Assembly: GCF_019977735.1 (NCBI RefSeq)
Contig: NZ_AP025018.1
Coordinates: forward strand, 9,490,580-9,554,579
DNA from: Calothrix sp. PCC 7716
GTDB lineage: Bacteria; Cyanobacteriota; Cyanobacteriia; Cyanobacteriales; Nostocaceae
Direction: 5' to 3'
Length of the DNA: 64,000 nucleotides
Made by a program: the position numbers and the translations under genes. Of the stretch, positions 54,138 through 63,630 are shown piece by piece (positions within the stretch are counted from its first letter, which is position 1; each line of letters opens with the position of its first letter). Under the pieces are notes generated by a model. That model worked only from the letters and a program-made list of their open reading frames with translations, had not been told where the DNA came from and searched no databases.

Positions 54138-54364
54138 GGCGCCCGTGGCTGGGCTATGGCTCCGCCATAGCCTTCGCCTTTATTTGTTTGTTGATTCATT
54201 GATAGTATATGAGTATTAACATAAGTTATTATTTAATGATGATTTAATTAAATTTTGATATAGTTAAATAGTTGATAATGAATAATAGTTGTATTTGAAT
54301 TACGAGGCGCCGCTGTTTGACCGCTATTCCTTGCCCACTGCTAATTTAAGATGCGTTTGCCCTG
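54138..54364 (-). repeat. Right inverted arm of the ISAs1 element
   Basis: Same length as the left arm. It ends AAGATGCGTTTGCCCTG, immediately followed by WD40 coding sequence. The 194 nt between the transposase stop and this arm hold no gene. Confidence 0.75.
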
Positions 54365-54800
54365 GCAAACTTTAGTAAGCGCGAGTAATGACAAAACTAT
54401 CAGAATTTGGGACTTAGCCAGTGGCGGGTTGTACCATACGATAATGGCACATTCCAGTAATATTTATACCCTTGCCATCAGCCCGGATGGACAAACTTTA
54501 GTTAGTGGCAGCGCTGACAACACAATTAAAATTTGGGATATACCATCAAAAACCTTACTTCACACTCTCACCGACCATTCAGACTGGGTACGCACTTTAG
54601 CTATCAGTCCCAACGGAGAAATATTAGTTAGTGGCAGCGATGACGCAACTATTAAAATATGGGACTTAAAGAGTGGTGAATTGTGCCGCACACTTACGGA
54701 ACATGCAAGCTGTGTTTGGGCATTAGCCATTAGCCCTGATGGAACAACCCTAGCAAGCGCGGGTGATGATTACAACATTTTTGTATGGCGGGTGGTCTAG
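54365..54800 (+). pseudogene. WD40 repeat gene truncated by the ISAs1 element
   Basis: Four WD40 blades (LVSASNDKTIRIWDLASG, LAISPDGQTLVSGSADN, IKIWDLKSGELCRTL) and a stop at 54800. The first blade begins abruptly at the end of the insertion arm; an ATG inside the arm at 54351 could start a 149-residue product. The blades differ strongly from those at 2-6 kb, so this is an independent gene, possibly the tail of an AAA-WD40 protein. Confidence 0.75.
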
Positions 54801-55145
54801 CAAGAAGGAAAAACAGAAATATTCTGGGTTAGTCTTAACACAGTTCTGACAATTGCAAATAAAGCATTAAGTTCCTAGTATTTGTAAAGGCAGACAGAAA
54901 AAAGTTTTTAACAAAGACTTTTGAAGACCTGAAAGCCTTGGGACGATACTGCGTCAGCATTGATTTATGTCGTATTTCGTTGTCTGTACTGTGAGTAGGC
55001 GCCCTGAATCGAAACTATAGGCGCCTTTAAAGTTCGCATCTTTTTAGTACTTATGATATACTTGTGTCGAAAGTAATAGTGACCGCATTACCGAGGTATC
55101 TAAGAAGTATCCTTGAATCGGCGCCTCTGGCATATTTTGTTACAC
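54801..55145. other. Intergenic region
   Basis: 345 nt, three GGCGCC sites (55000, 55020, 55120), no credible gene. Two GGCGCC only 20 nt apart can form a hairpin. Confidence 0.4.
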
Positions 55146-55550
55146 CTATAACGAATGTTCATCGTTATCATCGTCAAGTATAGTGGCAAAAGGTAATGTA
55201 TTAAAATCTATATTTTCTAGAGATATAATCGCGTTTTCAACATCTGCATTAGTGATTGTATTTTGATTAACTAGCGCTGAAAAAAGGTTGTAAGCACCTT
55301 CATACTGCTTCATAGCGTAATTAATCCAACGATTTTGATGAGCAAGCGCATCATGTAGTGCCATTACGGCTTCTGTGTAAGGGTCATACATGTATGCATC
55401 ATGTAGAGAACGCATTTTCCGTAGTAAGCTATCGACGAAAACAACAGCGACTGGTTCAGAGGCACATTTTGAAAGCTGTTCCAAATCTGGCAACATTGAC
55501 TTGGTGATTTCAGCGGCGCTTGCTTCTAAAGTTGTTTGTTCGGCACTCAT
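55146..55550 (-). CDS. Helical hypothetical protein
   Basis: 134 residues, acidic and helical, no recognised domain (EITKSMLPDLEQLSKCA, MALHDALAHQNRWINYAMKQYE). ATG 55550. The upstream 381 nt have no gene. Possibly regulatory; unknown. Confidence 0.5.
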   Translation of the reverse strand: MSAEQTTLEASAAEITKSMLPDLEQLSKCASEPVAVVFVDSLLRKMRSLHDAYMYDPYTEAVMALHDALAHQNRWINYAMKQYEGAYNLFSALVNQNTITNADVENAIISLENIDFNTLPFATILDDDNDEHSL

Positions 55551-55931
55551 ATACTTTTTTCAGTAAGTGTATACTGATTACATATTATTGTATTCTATTT
55601 TTAGAACAAATTTATCAATAAAAACTAATAACATGCTTCCCTGAAGTTTACCCGTTTTATTCACAGGCGCCGGAAAACAATAAATATTCTGGCGTTAACC
55701 AAAGTAGAAGCAAGACTGCAAAAACTCCGAATTCCTTTATTCCCTGACCCTTGTTAGTTTAAAGGTACTATTCAATGCATATGATAGTATAAATATCTAT
55801 TATTTCTTAAGTGTTTACGCACGCTACCCTGAATGACCTTTAGGTAAACGTTGTGAAAATTAAAAGTAAAGATTTTTAGTAATCAAAGAAATAAGCATCA
55901 TTTAACCATAGACTAAAAATAAAACTTTTGC
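55551..55931. other. Intergenic region between divergent genes
   Basis: 381 nt without a gene, AT-rich, one GGCGCC at 55666. Promoters for both flanking genes are expected here, but no site is clear. Confidence 0.4.
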
Positions 55932-57710
55932 GTGCCTATGTCGATTCTACCTATATCAGAAGCAATAATCCGCCATAACTCCAATGCTTCATCTTATAGC
56001 CGTGGTGAAGAATACTCCAGACAGGGAGCAGCTATTGACCTGAAAAAACGAGGCAACCAAATTCAAGCGGCAGTTGAAGGTAGCGAAATTAGACCATATC
56101 AGGTCAGTATTAATTTTGATGCAGGTGGAATCACTTCTGTTTGCTGTAGCTGTGCTTACGATTACGATGGCTGGTGCAAACATATCGTTGCAACATTATT
56201 AACCTGTGTACGTTCAGAAGCAGCAATTGAAGAACGTCCTACATTACAACAGTTGTTAAGTAATCTCGACCACCTACAAACTCAAAGCTTGGTTCAAAAA
56301 TTAGTAGAGAATAACCCACAATCTATAAATGATGTAGAGCTATTTGTTAGCTCAATAAATTTACCACCTTCCCCTACAAAATCTCCATCACCCAAACGTA
56401 GTACTAAAATTGATGTGGCGCCTATTCGTAATCAGGTAAAAAGAATTTTACGGGATGGATTGCGAGAATTAGAGTATGGCAGTGAAGATGACCCTTTTAC
56501 CGAAGAATTATTAGCGGTAGTTGAAGAAGCACAGGAATTTGCAGAAAATGGCGATGGGAATAATGCCATCACTATCCTCGAAGCCATTACATCAACTTAC
56601 GCGCAGGAGTGGGATGAATTAGCCAGTTATGGTGGTGATTGCTATTCGATTGCGGAACCTCTTAATCGCGCGTGGACAGAAGCAATTTTATGTGCAGAGA
56701 TACCAAAAGAAGAAGTAGCTGATTTGCAAATAATGCTGGAGTCATGGCAGGATGAAATTGATATAGATTTTTCCATGAGTTTAGAAGCATTACGTCAAGG
56801 CTGGAATTATGAACCACTGCAACAAGTAATGAAAGGTGATACTTCTGCACAACTTTGGGCAGATACTCGACCAGACTTTGCAGATAATTTAGCTTTAATA
56901 CGTTTAGAATATCTCGAACGTCAAAATCGCTATACAGAGTATTTAAATTTAGCGTTATCTGAAGGAATGACGCAGCAATACTTAACGCAGTTAGCAGCTT
57001 TGGGAAGAATTGATGAAGTTATGTCTGCTGCTCAAACCCATATGGACACAGCAGAAACAGCTTTTGCCCTTGCCAAAATATTACGAGAAGAAGGTTATTT
57101 ATCAGAAACATTGCAAATAGCTCAAGCAGGATTAAACCTATCTGGAAAAAATATGTATGAATTCGCTGCTTGGACGAGCGATTTAGCACAAGGGTTAGGT
57201 CATACATCAATTGCATTAAATGCCAGTATTATCGCATTTGAAGAAAGACCATCGTTTCGAGATTACACAAAAGTTGAAAACTTGGCAGGAGAGATTTGGG
57301 AAGAAGTAAAACAAGATTTACTCGAAATACTTCGAGAATCTGAAAATTGGTTAGCTAAAGAAGCAAAAGTTGATATTTTTCTTCATGAAGGTCTAATAGA
57401 TGATGCGATTAAAACAGTAAAAAAAGACACTTACTATCGCTCAGAATCAGTACACCGAGTTATGCAGGCAGCACTTGCCCATCGTCCTGACTGGGTAATT
57501 AATAATGCTGTCATACGGGCAGAAGAAATCATGAATCAGGGCAAAGCAGACCGCTATGAGGACGCAATCAAGTGGTTAAAAAAAGTTAAAGCTGGTTATT
57601 TACAACTAGGACAACAAGCTGAGTGGTCTAATTATCGTGCTTCCCTAGAATACACTCATGGGCGTAAACGTAAATTGATGGACTTATTTAATGAACTAAA
57701 TAAACCATAA
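55932..57710 (+). CDS. SWIM zinc finger protein
   Basis: 592 residues. The SWIM motif near residue 73 is CSCAYDYDGWCKHIVATLL (C-x-C...C-x-H). The rest is a long helical TPR-like solenoid. SWIM fingers bind nucleic acid or protein; cyanobacterial members of this type often lie near SNF2 helicases, which is not the case here. ATG 55938 is an alternative start. Single gene, contains one GGCGCC. Confidence 0.82.
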   Translation: MPMSILPISEAIIRHNSNASSYSRGEEYSRQGAAIDLKKRGNQIQAAVEGSEIRPYQVSINFDAGGITSVCCSCAYDYDGWCKHIVATLLTCVRSEAAIEERPTLQQLLSNLDHLQTQSLVQKLVENNPQSINDVELFVSSINLPPSPTKSPSPKRSTKIDVAPIRNQVKRILRDGLRELEYGSEDDPFTEELLAVVEEAQEFAENGDGNNAITILEAITSTYAQEWDELASYGGDCYSIAEPLNRAWTEAILCAEIPKEEVADLQIMLESWQDEIDIDFSMSLEALRQGWNYEPLQQVMKGDTSAQLWADTRPDFADNLALIRLEYLERQNRYTEYLNLALSEGMTQQYLTQLAALGRIDEVMSAAQTHMDTAETAFALAKILREEGYLSETLQIAQAGLNLSGKNMYEFAAWTSDLAQGLGHTSIALNASIIAFEERPSFRDYTKVENLAGEIWEEVKQDLLEILRESENWLAKEAKVDIFLHEGLIDDAIKTVKKDTYYRSESVHRVMQAALAHRPDWVINNAVIRAEEIMNQGKADRYEDAIKWLKKVKAGYLQLGQQAEWSNYRASLEYTHGRKRKLMDLFNELNKP

Positions 57711-57912
57711 ATAAATTTTAACTTGATGGCGCCACCGCGAAAGAAACGCGCTTTTTTATACCAAGATGCTATGACGCAATGTTTAATTTGTTCGGTTTTC
57801 ACTACTATTTATTCCAGAAAACCGAATAAACATAATTTTTGTGTGCCATTGGCGCACATTTTTAGTTTTGCGCCAGCTTGAAGTTTTTCAAAGTAATAGA
57901 AAAACTGGCGCC

Positions 57913-58305
57913 TTAATGTGGAGTAGACTGCAATGCCTGGTAAATAGCTTCAGGATTGGCTGCAATAACCTTGAGGTAAGCCTTTGCAGTTTGGTCTGGC
58001 TCACTGCGTCCTTGCTCCCAGTCCCGCAATGTGCCAAGCGGAATATGGTAACGCGCTGCAAATTCCTCCTGCGTCAATTGCAATGCACGGCGTATGATTT
58101 TCACACGGGGGACACGTCTGGCATTGCGTAACTCGGCTTCTGTCATCGGACGGGCATCAGGGTCGCCTTCTGCTGCTGCATGAATTTCTTCTTCGCTCAT
58201 GTGACGCATAGGCTCGACAGGAAAGGGACTTTCGCTACCGTCAGGTAAGACCTCAACCACCGTCCCATCCTTGTGCATTTTCGCGGTAATAATCGTTTCT
58301 TTCAT
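57913..58305 (-). CDS. HTH antitoxin paired with BrnT-like toxin
   Basis: 130 residues. XRE-type helix-turn-helix near residues 75-110 (LTQEEFAARYHIPLGTLRDWEQGR). The N-terminal part (MHKDGTVVEVLPDG, MSEEEIHAAAEGDP) resembles antitoxins of the BrnT/HigB type. Its start overlaps the original end of the toxin gene. Intact although the toxin is broken. Confidence 0.72.
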   Translation of the reverse strand: MKETIITAKMHKDGTVVEVLPDGSESPFPVEPMRHMSEEEIHAAAEGDPDARPMTEAELRNARRVPRVKIIRRALQLTQEEFAARYHIPLGTLRDWEQGRSEPDQTAKAYLKVIAANPEAIYQALQSTPH

Positions 58306-58697
58306 GTTTTTCCGCCTTTCTGGCTGATATTAACCGAATACACTCTCCTCGTTCAGTATATGTTATGGCTGATCAGTACCCCATCACACATACCAATCAG
58401 GTTGATACGTTCTTCCCCATAATCTTCACGCTCATCAAAGCGTTCTATGCCAAAAGGGTCATTAAACGCTTTGATTGCTTGAGAAAAACTAACGCCATGT
58501 TTTTGCCAATTGGTAATGGCTTTGTTGTTATCCCATTCAAATTTATCTGAATCATCCATAATATACGGGATACCAGTAGTTTTGTCAATTGACCACTGGA
58601 AATGAAGCTTAGTATGAACAGGGCATTCAATGGCGCCCACGCCCATCCCACAGTATAATCCCATTTGCACTTGATGATTTTTATGTTTTTTACGCAC
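58253..58697 (-). pseudogene. brnT: Frameshifted BrnT-family toxin gene
   Basis: KFEWDNNKAITNWQKHGVSF and ERFDEREDYGEERINLIG are the BrnT fold of ribonuclease toxins. The frame then stops at 58353. Removing one base near 58362 continues as YTERGECIRLISARKAEKHE and ends at 58253, inside the antitoxin start. The natural start is probably ATG 58559, giving about 102 residues, the usual BrnT size. The upstream extension to 58697 may be unrelated sequence. Lack of the last strand and helix should inactivate the toxin. Confidence 0.75.
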
Positions 58698-58950
58698 TTC
58701 GCTCTGATGCTTGAATTATGCGCTCTGCAACAATATCTATATGTGAAGAAAGCCAACACCTTTGAATTCATGCTTCTGCAAATGTAACTAGTTTTATATC
58801 ATTATTTAATTAACGGCGCCTATGAGATTTTCAACAAGGGGCATCTCTATAATTTGAGAGCTTTTGCAATATAATTGTCAGGTGTGGTTTTTGTACGTGG
58901 CACCAAAGCTGAATAGTTTTGGTCAGCGATAATAAACTATAAATTTACTA

Positions 58951-59346
58951 CTATTTACTCTTCAACATTAGAGCGTTTATTTGTTCATTATCAATATCTA
59001 TACCAAGACGTTCTAAGTAAGGGCGTAAATTAATTTGAATAAACAAATCTTTCAATTCGGAGGCAATTTCTTCAGGAGGGTTGCCAGATAAAGCCGTTGC
59101 AATTAAGCGTTCTGCCGCTTTAAAGTCTCCACATTCTATAGCGAGGGTGGCAGCACTACGATGTAAAACTGAACGAGTTGGTTCTGCATCTAATTGATGA
59201 GCAATTAATGCCGCAGCTTCTTGCTCCAAGTCAAAAGCTTGTTTGGTAAGTAACGAAGCTTGTTCCAAATCGCCTCGAAGTTTTGCTACAAAGGCGGCTT
59301 CCGCTAAATCCATCGCTGTGGTATGTTTTTCTTTGATTTGACTCAT
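58951..59346 (-). CDS. TPR-like protein, second copy of the two-gene module
   Basis: 131 residues, paralogue of 34061-34408 (RSVLHRSAATLAIECGDFKAAERLIATAL, GNPPEEIASELKDLF). Overlaps the broken partner gene by 4 nt. The intact state of this gene beside a broken partner suggests recent decay. Function unknown. Confidence 0.6.
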   Translation of the reverse strand: MSQIKEKHTTAMDLAEAAFVAKLRGDLEQASLLTKQAFDLEQEAAALIAHQLDAEPTRSVLHRSAATLAIECGDFKAAERLIATALSGNPPEEIASELKDLFIQINLRPYLERLGIDIDNEQINALMLKSK

Positions 59347-59883
59347 TTTATGGCGAATGTTGATATTGGTGTACTAAATTCAACTACTATAACGTAAGCA
59401 GGATATTGACCATCAGAGGGTTTCGTTTGTTCTTTTTTTTGTTTAACTCTGGCTTTAACACGACTTGAATCACCTGAACGTATACCAGATACCTCTAATC
59501 TAACTCTATTTTGAAAAGGTAATTCTTCATCTGGCTCTAAGGCGCCTAACCAGTAATCAAACCCTGTACCTTTGGCGGAACGTTCAATAACTGTTAAATT
59601 TGTTAGCTCCCTAACAACTAAGAACGCAATACCGCGCCTCTGCTTGCTCTGTAGTAAACTCTTCATCGTTCCAACAACGTAACATTTGTTCGGTAACAGG
59701 TTGCCAGTATAGGTTAAATTTGGCATTAAAATCTCCATCGATTGTGATTTCCACACCTTGATTGTGCCCCTGTTCTTCCAAGCATACCGCACAAGCTTCT
59801 GCCAATGCTGCTCCAAACGAAGGAGTAATAGCAGGTAAACCTTGGGCTAAATCTGTAATAACAAGTTCTTGAGGTTTGTTCAA
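59343..59883 (-). pseudogene. Frameshifted partner gene of the second module copy
   Basis: Paralogue of 34396-34962. Reads from ATG 59883 (ELVITDLAQGLPAITPSFG) through EEFTTEQAEAR, where the frame is lost near 59636 at a GGCGCG. The other frame continues as RGIAFLVVRELTNLTVIERS to LEVSGIRSGD and VVEFSTP. A single-base change restores it. The break lies in a GC-rich run, so a sequencing error must be excluded. Confidence 0.7.
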
Positions 59884-60176
59884 GATTAAATAGGTTTTTA
59901 CTAAATTAAGTTCAATTGTACTCTAAATTATTGATTTTAAGGCGCCGAGGTTGCCTCTCTCTTAAAAGAACTAATATCTTGGGCTAATTATAGAATTGAG
60001 TCCGCAATTAAAATAGTCGAATACTGTCAGTACAAAAAATACAATAGTATTTATATTTACTTGAACTTTTGCTAGGAATTTTGAGTTTGATAATAAGAGT
60101 TGGTGCGACTAAAACAAAACCTTTTATAGATAAGGAATAGAGCTTTTGATAGCGTTTTATTTGGCGCCAAAATAAA
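59884..60176. other. Intergenic region left of attP
   Basis: No gene; AT-rich with GGCGCC at 59941 and 60163. Leads into the integrase-binding repeats. Confidence 0.4.
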
Positions 60177-60242
60177 TGGTGTAAAAGTGGTGTAACTGTA
60201 TTTTAGTAGCCTGAAACCCTTGTAAATAAAGGAACTTGTTCA

Positions 60243-60286
60243 GACTGAAAATCCTCGTGTCACGAGTTCAAGTCTCGTTCCTGGCA
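60243..60286 (+). tRNA. Partial tRNA-Phe (3' half, attachment core)
   Basis: Contains the anticodon loop CTGAAAA (anticodon GAA), CCTCGTGTCA, a T-arm ACGAG-TTCAAGT-CTCGT and the acceptor TCCTGGCA. The 5' half is missing, so it is not a working gene. The sequence would rebuild the 3' end of a chromosomal tRNA-Phe gene on integration. Confidence 0.8.
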
Positions 60287-60299
60287 TAAACGACAAAAG

Positions 60300-60330
60300 C
60301 CCCGTGAAGCAAGAGTTTCCGGGGTTTTTT
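60300..60330 (+). terminator. Rho-independent terminator after the tRNA core
   Basis: CCCCG (60300-60304) pairs with CGGGG (60320-60324) followed by TTTTTT. Would end transcription of the tRNA gene after integration. Confidence 0.6.
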
Positions 60331-60486
60331 AGTATCCAAAAAAGTCCATTTCAGCCATTCCTAATGGTGTAAGTTTGGTGTAATTTTATCCCACGTTGGC
60401 CGTTTTTGGACGTAGTTAGACTAATTTTGGGGGTAAATTGGGGGTAAATCAAGGCGCCCTGATTAACCCATTTACAGGAGTTTTTT

Positions 60487-61659
60487 ATGACTTCTCAAAA
60501 CTCTGAGTCTAAATCGCCCAAAGGAACCGTCCAGGTTAAAAGCTCGAACGAACGGTTGCAACTTGTGTTTCGCGTCTGCGGCAAACGGTACTATCTGTCT
60601 ACAGGATTTATAGATAGTGTTGCCAACCGCAAAGTCGCTATGGCAAAGGGCCAACTAATTGAGCTAGATATTTTATCTGGCAATTTTGACCCGACTTTGG
60701 CGAAGTATAAGCCAGAACATTTAGTGGACAAGGTTACACCATTAATTACACCAGTTGTAGAAGAAGTGGCGCCGTCGTTGGCTGATTTATGGGAAAGTTA
60801 CACCGAGTTTAGGCGCCCAGGTTTATCTCCAAGTACTTTGGCGAAGGATTATAAAAAAGTCGCGCGCTGTGTTAGCATCCATCTTCCGGTTAATACATTA
60901 GATAAAGCAGTAGTAATCCGCAATTGGCTAAACGCCAACAGAAGTCCTGATGCATCGAAACGAATGTTAACACAATTATCTGCTTGTTGTGATTGGGCTG
61001 TTAAGTCTGAGCTAATCAAGGAAAATCCCTTTGAAAATATGGCTAGCGACATAAAGTTACGCAAAGGCAGTAGGGAAGATAATGATATAAACCCCTTTAG
61101 CATTGAAGAGCGTGACCGCATTATTACAGGATTCCAAAACAGCGCCCGTTACAAATACTATGCTCCCTTCATTGAGTTTCTATTTATTACAGGTTGCAGA
61201 CCGTCCGAAGCTGTTGCTTTGCAATGGAAGCATATAAGCAATGACTTTCGTACTATAAAGTTTGAGCAAGCAGTAGTCGTTTCTGAGTCAGGGCTAGTTT
61301 GTAAGAAAGGTTTGAAAACTCAGAAAAAACGGACTTTCCCTATCAATGAACGGTTGGCTGCATTGTTGAAAGCGATTAAACCAAGTGGCGCCTGTGCTGA
61401 TACAAAAGTATTTCCCTCACGTGAAGGAACTTGGATAGATACACGTAACCTCAACACAAGAGGCTGGACAGCAGTTATTAAAGAGCTAGATGGTATTGAG
61501 TACAAGAAACTTTACCAAACTAGGCACACTTTTATTACGCTGGCGCTTAGAAATGGGATGGATGTAAAAGACGTAGCGAAACTGGTAGGTAATTCACCAG
61601 AAATTATCTATCGACACTATGCAGGGCAAAGTCGAGAGATTATTGTGCCTAATTTCTAA
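60487..61659 (+). CDS. int: Tyrosine integrase of the tRNA-Phe attachment site
   Basis: 390 residues. An N-terminal arm-binding-like domain and a SAM-like domain are followed by the catalytic set: Arg in FITGCRPSEAVAL, His-x-x-Arg-like TRHTFITLAL (Arg/His), and Tyr in GNSPEIIYRHYAG. ATG 60487 with GGAG upstream. The distance of 200 nt from the tRNA fragment is usual for integrases that use that site. Likely the recombinase for 60177-60383. Confidence 0.9.
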   Translation: MTSQNSESKSPKGTVQVKSSNERLQLVFRVCGKRYYLSTGFIDSVANRKVAMAKGQLIELDILSGNFDPTLAKYKPEHLVDKVTPLITPVVEEVAPSLADLWESYTEFRRPGLSPSTLAKDYKKVARCVSIHLPVNTLDKAVVIRNWLNANRSPDASKRMLTQLSACCDWAVKSELIKENPFENMASDIKLRKGSREDNDINPFSIEERDRIITGFQNSARYKYYAPFIEFLFITGCRPSEAVALQWKHISNDFRTIKFEQAVVVSESGLVCKKGLKTQKKRTFPINERLAALLKAIKPSGACADTKVFPSREGTWIDTRNLNTRGWTAVIKELDGIEYKKLYQTRHTFITLALRNGMDVKDVAKLVGNSPEIIYRHYAGQSREIIVPNF

Positions 61660-61812
61660 TTTCATTCTTTTACTGCACAGATTAAAAGGTTCGTTATGAG
61701 GTAAGCTGAAATAGATAATGCGAGCTTACCTCTATATATTGTTTGATTTTTGCATGGAGGGGTCACTCGCTACGCTATGGGAAAACTGCGTTTACGCTCA
61801 AATTGTCGCGCG

Positions 61813-62112
61813 TCACGAATCAGGAAACAGCAGGCTTTCGTAGTCCCTTGCGCCATCTAGAACGTGAAGAACTTCAATCTGGTTTTCATTGATGCGGTAG
61901 AAAATTAGGTAATTTCCATAGACGCGACGGCGAACACCGAACCGCTCATAACGTGGTACAAGGGGGTAAGCACGGGGCATATCTCCCAGTGAACGGCAGC
62001 GGTCGAGCAATTCCGAGATAAAAGTTATCGCCCTCTCTGGATTGTCCATCTTGATAAAGTCGCCAATTTCGGCCAAGTCCGCCTTTGCGGCAGCCGTGAT
62101 TACCACCTTCAT
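61813..62112 (-). CDS. parE: ParE-type toxin
   Basis: 99 residues, RelE/ParE fold: KVVITAAAKADLAEIGDFI, then RSLGDMPRAYPLVPRYE, VRRRVYGNYLIFYRI, VLHVLDGARDYESLL. ParE toxins inhibit gyrase. The start overlaps the stop of the antitoxin by 4 nt, the usual order. GC content looks higher than neighbours, with no GGCGCC, suggesting recent acquisition. Confidence 0.88.
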   Translation of the reverse strand: MKVVITAAAKADLAEIGDFIKMDNPERAITFISELLDRCRSLGDMPRAYPLVPRYERFGVRRRVYGNYLIFYRINENQIEVLHVLDGARDYESLLFPDS

Positions 62113-62369
62113 ACGGAATCACCAAAACGCTCACGCAATTCAGCCCTTACTTCGTCAAGCTCTTGCACCCGTGCAGCTTCAGCATCAGCAAGCCCCCGTG
62201 CTATCGCGGTATCGATTTTTGCCAGTCGTCTGTCTCGTTCCATCATGCCGCGAAGTGCTTCGCGGATAATTTCGCTATTTGAACCATACAAGCCGGATTC
62301 TACCTTGCGGCGCACAAAATCCGCCATCTCAGAAGGCAGGGTGATCGATAGTTTCTCAGCAGGTTGCAT
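62109..62369 (-). CDS. parD: ParD-type antitoxin
   Basis: 86 residues from ATG 62369, with AGGAG 8 nt upstream; an earlier GTG at 62375 is too close to that site. Ribbon-helix-helix N-terminus (KLSITLPSEMADFVRRKVE), then YGSNSEIIREALRGMMERD and a helical tail that binds the toxin. It should neutralise ParE and repress its own operon. Confidence 0.88.
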   Translation of the reverse strand: MQPAEKLSITLPSEMADFVRRKVESGLYGSNSEIIREALRGMMERDRRLAKIDTAIARGLADAEAARVQELDEVRAELRERFGDSV

Positions 62370-63630
62370 CAGCACAGCTCCTAAACGCGGTCTATAAGTA
62401 GTATTTTATAGCATATAATACTACCAAAGCATCTTGAATATAAGGATTTCCATATTTCTTTTGAAATCATTGGGAGACCCGCAGTCACTAATTTCTAATT
62501 TCACTTCTCTATTCTTGAATGGACAAGCACCGCAGCGAAGCTTGCCCTATCCCGTATGGCAGTCAGCTTGCGCGTGATGTGGAATTCAAAGGGTGGATAA
62601 AAGTTTCGGCGCCGCTCCAAAAGTCACTATACACATTCATCTGTAATTTTAGTAACCAAAAACATTCAGTCTAAGTATTTATATTGATAAAAAATCGACT
62701 TTTTATTTTTTGGCTTAGTATATAAATTTACTTTTATGCTGTTTTGTCAGCATTGTATAGACGAGTTAAGGGGGCTGGCACTCTTATAAATATATAGTCA
62801 AAATACTACTTTACGCAAATAACAGACCAAGACTTCTCACCTTGGTTCACCGAACGGCAACAGCTGCCGTTCGGTAGAATGGTTTAAAATAACTTCACAA
62901 CAATTGGAAAAGTCTACTTTAATCTGGTATCTTTATAAAGAAGTATTAGCGATGGTTGAGAATAATCCTAATGCTATTAACGACCGTTTGGATTTGTTAG
63001 TCAGTGAAGGAAGTGTAGCAAGGATTTAGGGGTAATCTGTCCCCAGATTTTAGTACTAGTTTGAAGAGATAAATGTAGTAATAAAAGGGAAAGTTGACGT
63101 AGCAAATATAATTAATAATCCTGGGATTATCAGGAAGCCAGCAAAAAACGAACTTGTTATCCGGTTAAATACTATTCTAATCTGGAATATTAACTTTTCA
63201 TTCGTTTGCTCAACCAGTTTATAGTAAATAAGTATTAGTTAACGGTGCCTGCAAGTTAGTTGAAATAGAAATGATAAATACAATTGGGCGCCATGCTACA
63301 AATAAACATGGCACCCTAATTTAGTAATTGATTATTTTTTAAAATTCAGAGTCTTTATATAAGTGACTCCGTTTGATAACGAAATGTAACATACTATTTA
63401 GATTCTCATCAAATAAGAAATATTCGTTTATATTTAATGTTTTCTTTAGATTTGCTTGCTAGGAATGCTTGGATAGGGTTTGAATTATCTTAAAAACTAG
63501 AAACTTGGCTTCGTTGTGTAAGTTCTGCTGGTAAATCACCCATTAATTGTTGGTATTGTAGAGAGGTTTTGATGAATGTCTCTAAAAATACCAACAAAGT
63601 CAATATACTGATATAGGAGGATAAAGCTAT
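62370..63630. other. Long intergenic stretch with remnants
   Basis: 1.26 kb without an intact gene. It holds palindrome copy 2 (62850-62874) and a start-less open frame at 62823-63029. The latter reads QQLEKSTLIWYLYKEVLAM then VENNPNAINDRLDLLVSEG, possibly a decayed C-terminus. GGGCGCCATG/CATGGCACCC at 63287-63316 can form a hairpin. The rest shows nothing recognisable. Confidence 0.5.
62850..62874. repeat. Palindrome CCGAACGGCA/TGCCGTTCGG, copy 2
   Basis: Same dispersed palindrome as 25741-25763; 10-bp arms and a 5-nt loop. Confidence 0.55.

Larger units (their letters stand above)
52510..54364 (+). mobile_element. ISAs1-family insertion with 227-bp inverted arms
   Basis: 1,855 bp. The ends read CAGGGCAAACGCATCTTAAA on the left and its complement on the right, and homology between the arms continues inward for 227 bp (52510-52736 against 54138-54364). 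This is far longer than the ~15-25 bp usual in this family. Flanks do not show a clean target duplication. The element abuts a WD40 fragment. Confidence 0.8.
60177..60383. other. attP-like site: tRNA-Phe 3' half flanked by arm repeats
   Basis: The core 60243-60286 equals the tRNA-Phe 3' half. Two TGGTGTAA repeats lie 11 bp apart on the left (60177-60184, 60188-60195) and two, again 11 bp apart, on the right (60365-60372, 60376-60383). A further 11-bp-spaced pair, TTGGGGGTAAA, is at 60427-60448. Paired arm sites on both sides of a tRNA core is the architecture of a phage or plasmid attP. Confidence 0.7.

Noticed and set aside
52502-54372. Target duplication of the ISAs1 element
   Set aside because: The 8 bases on each side (ACCAGCTT and GCAAACTT) match at only some positions, so no duplication is claimed.
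60243-60286. Functional tRNA gene
   Set aside because: Only the 3' half is present; no D-arm or 5' acceptor strand precedes it.
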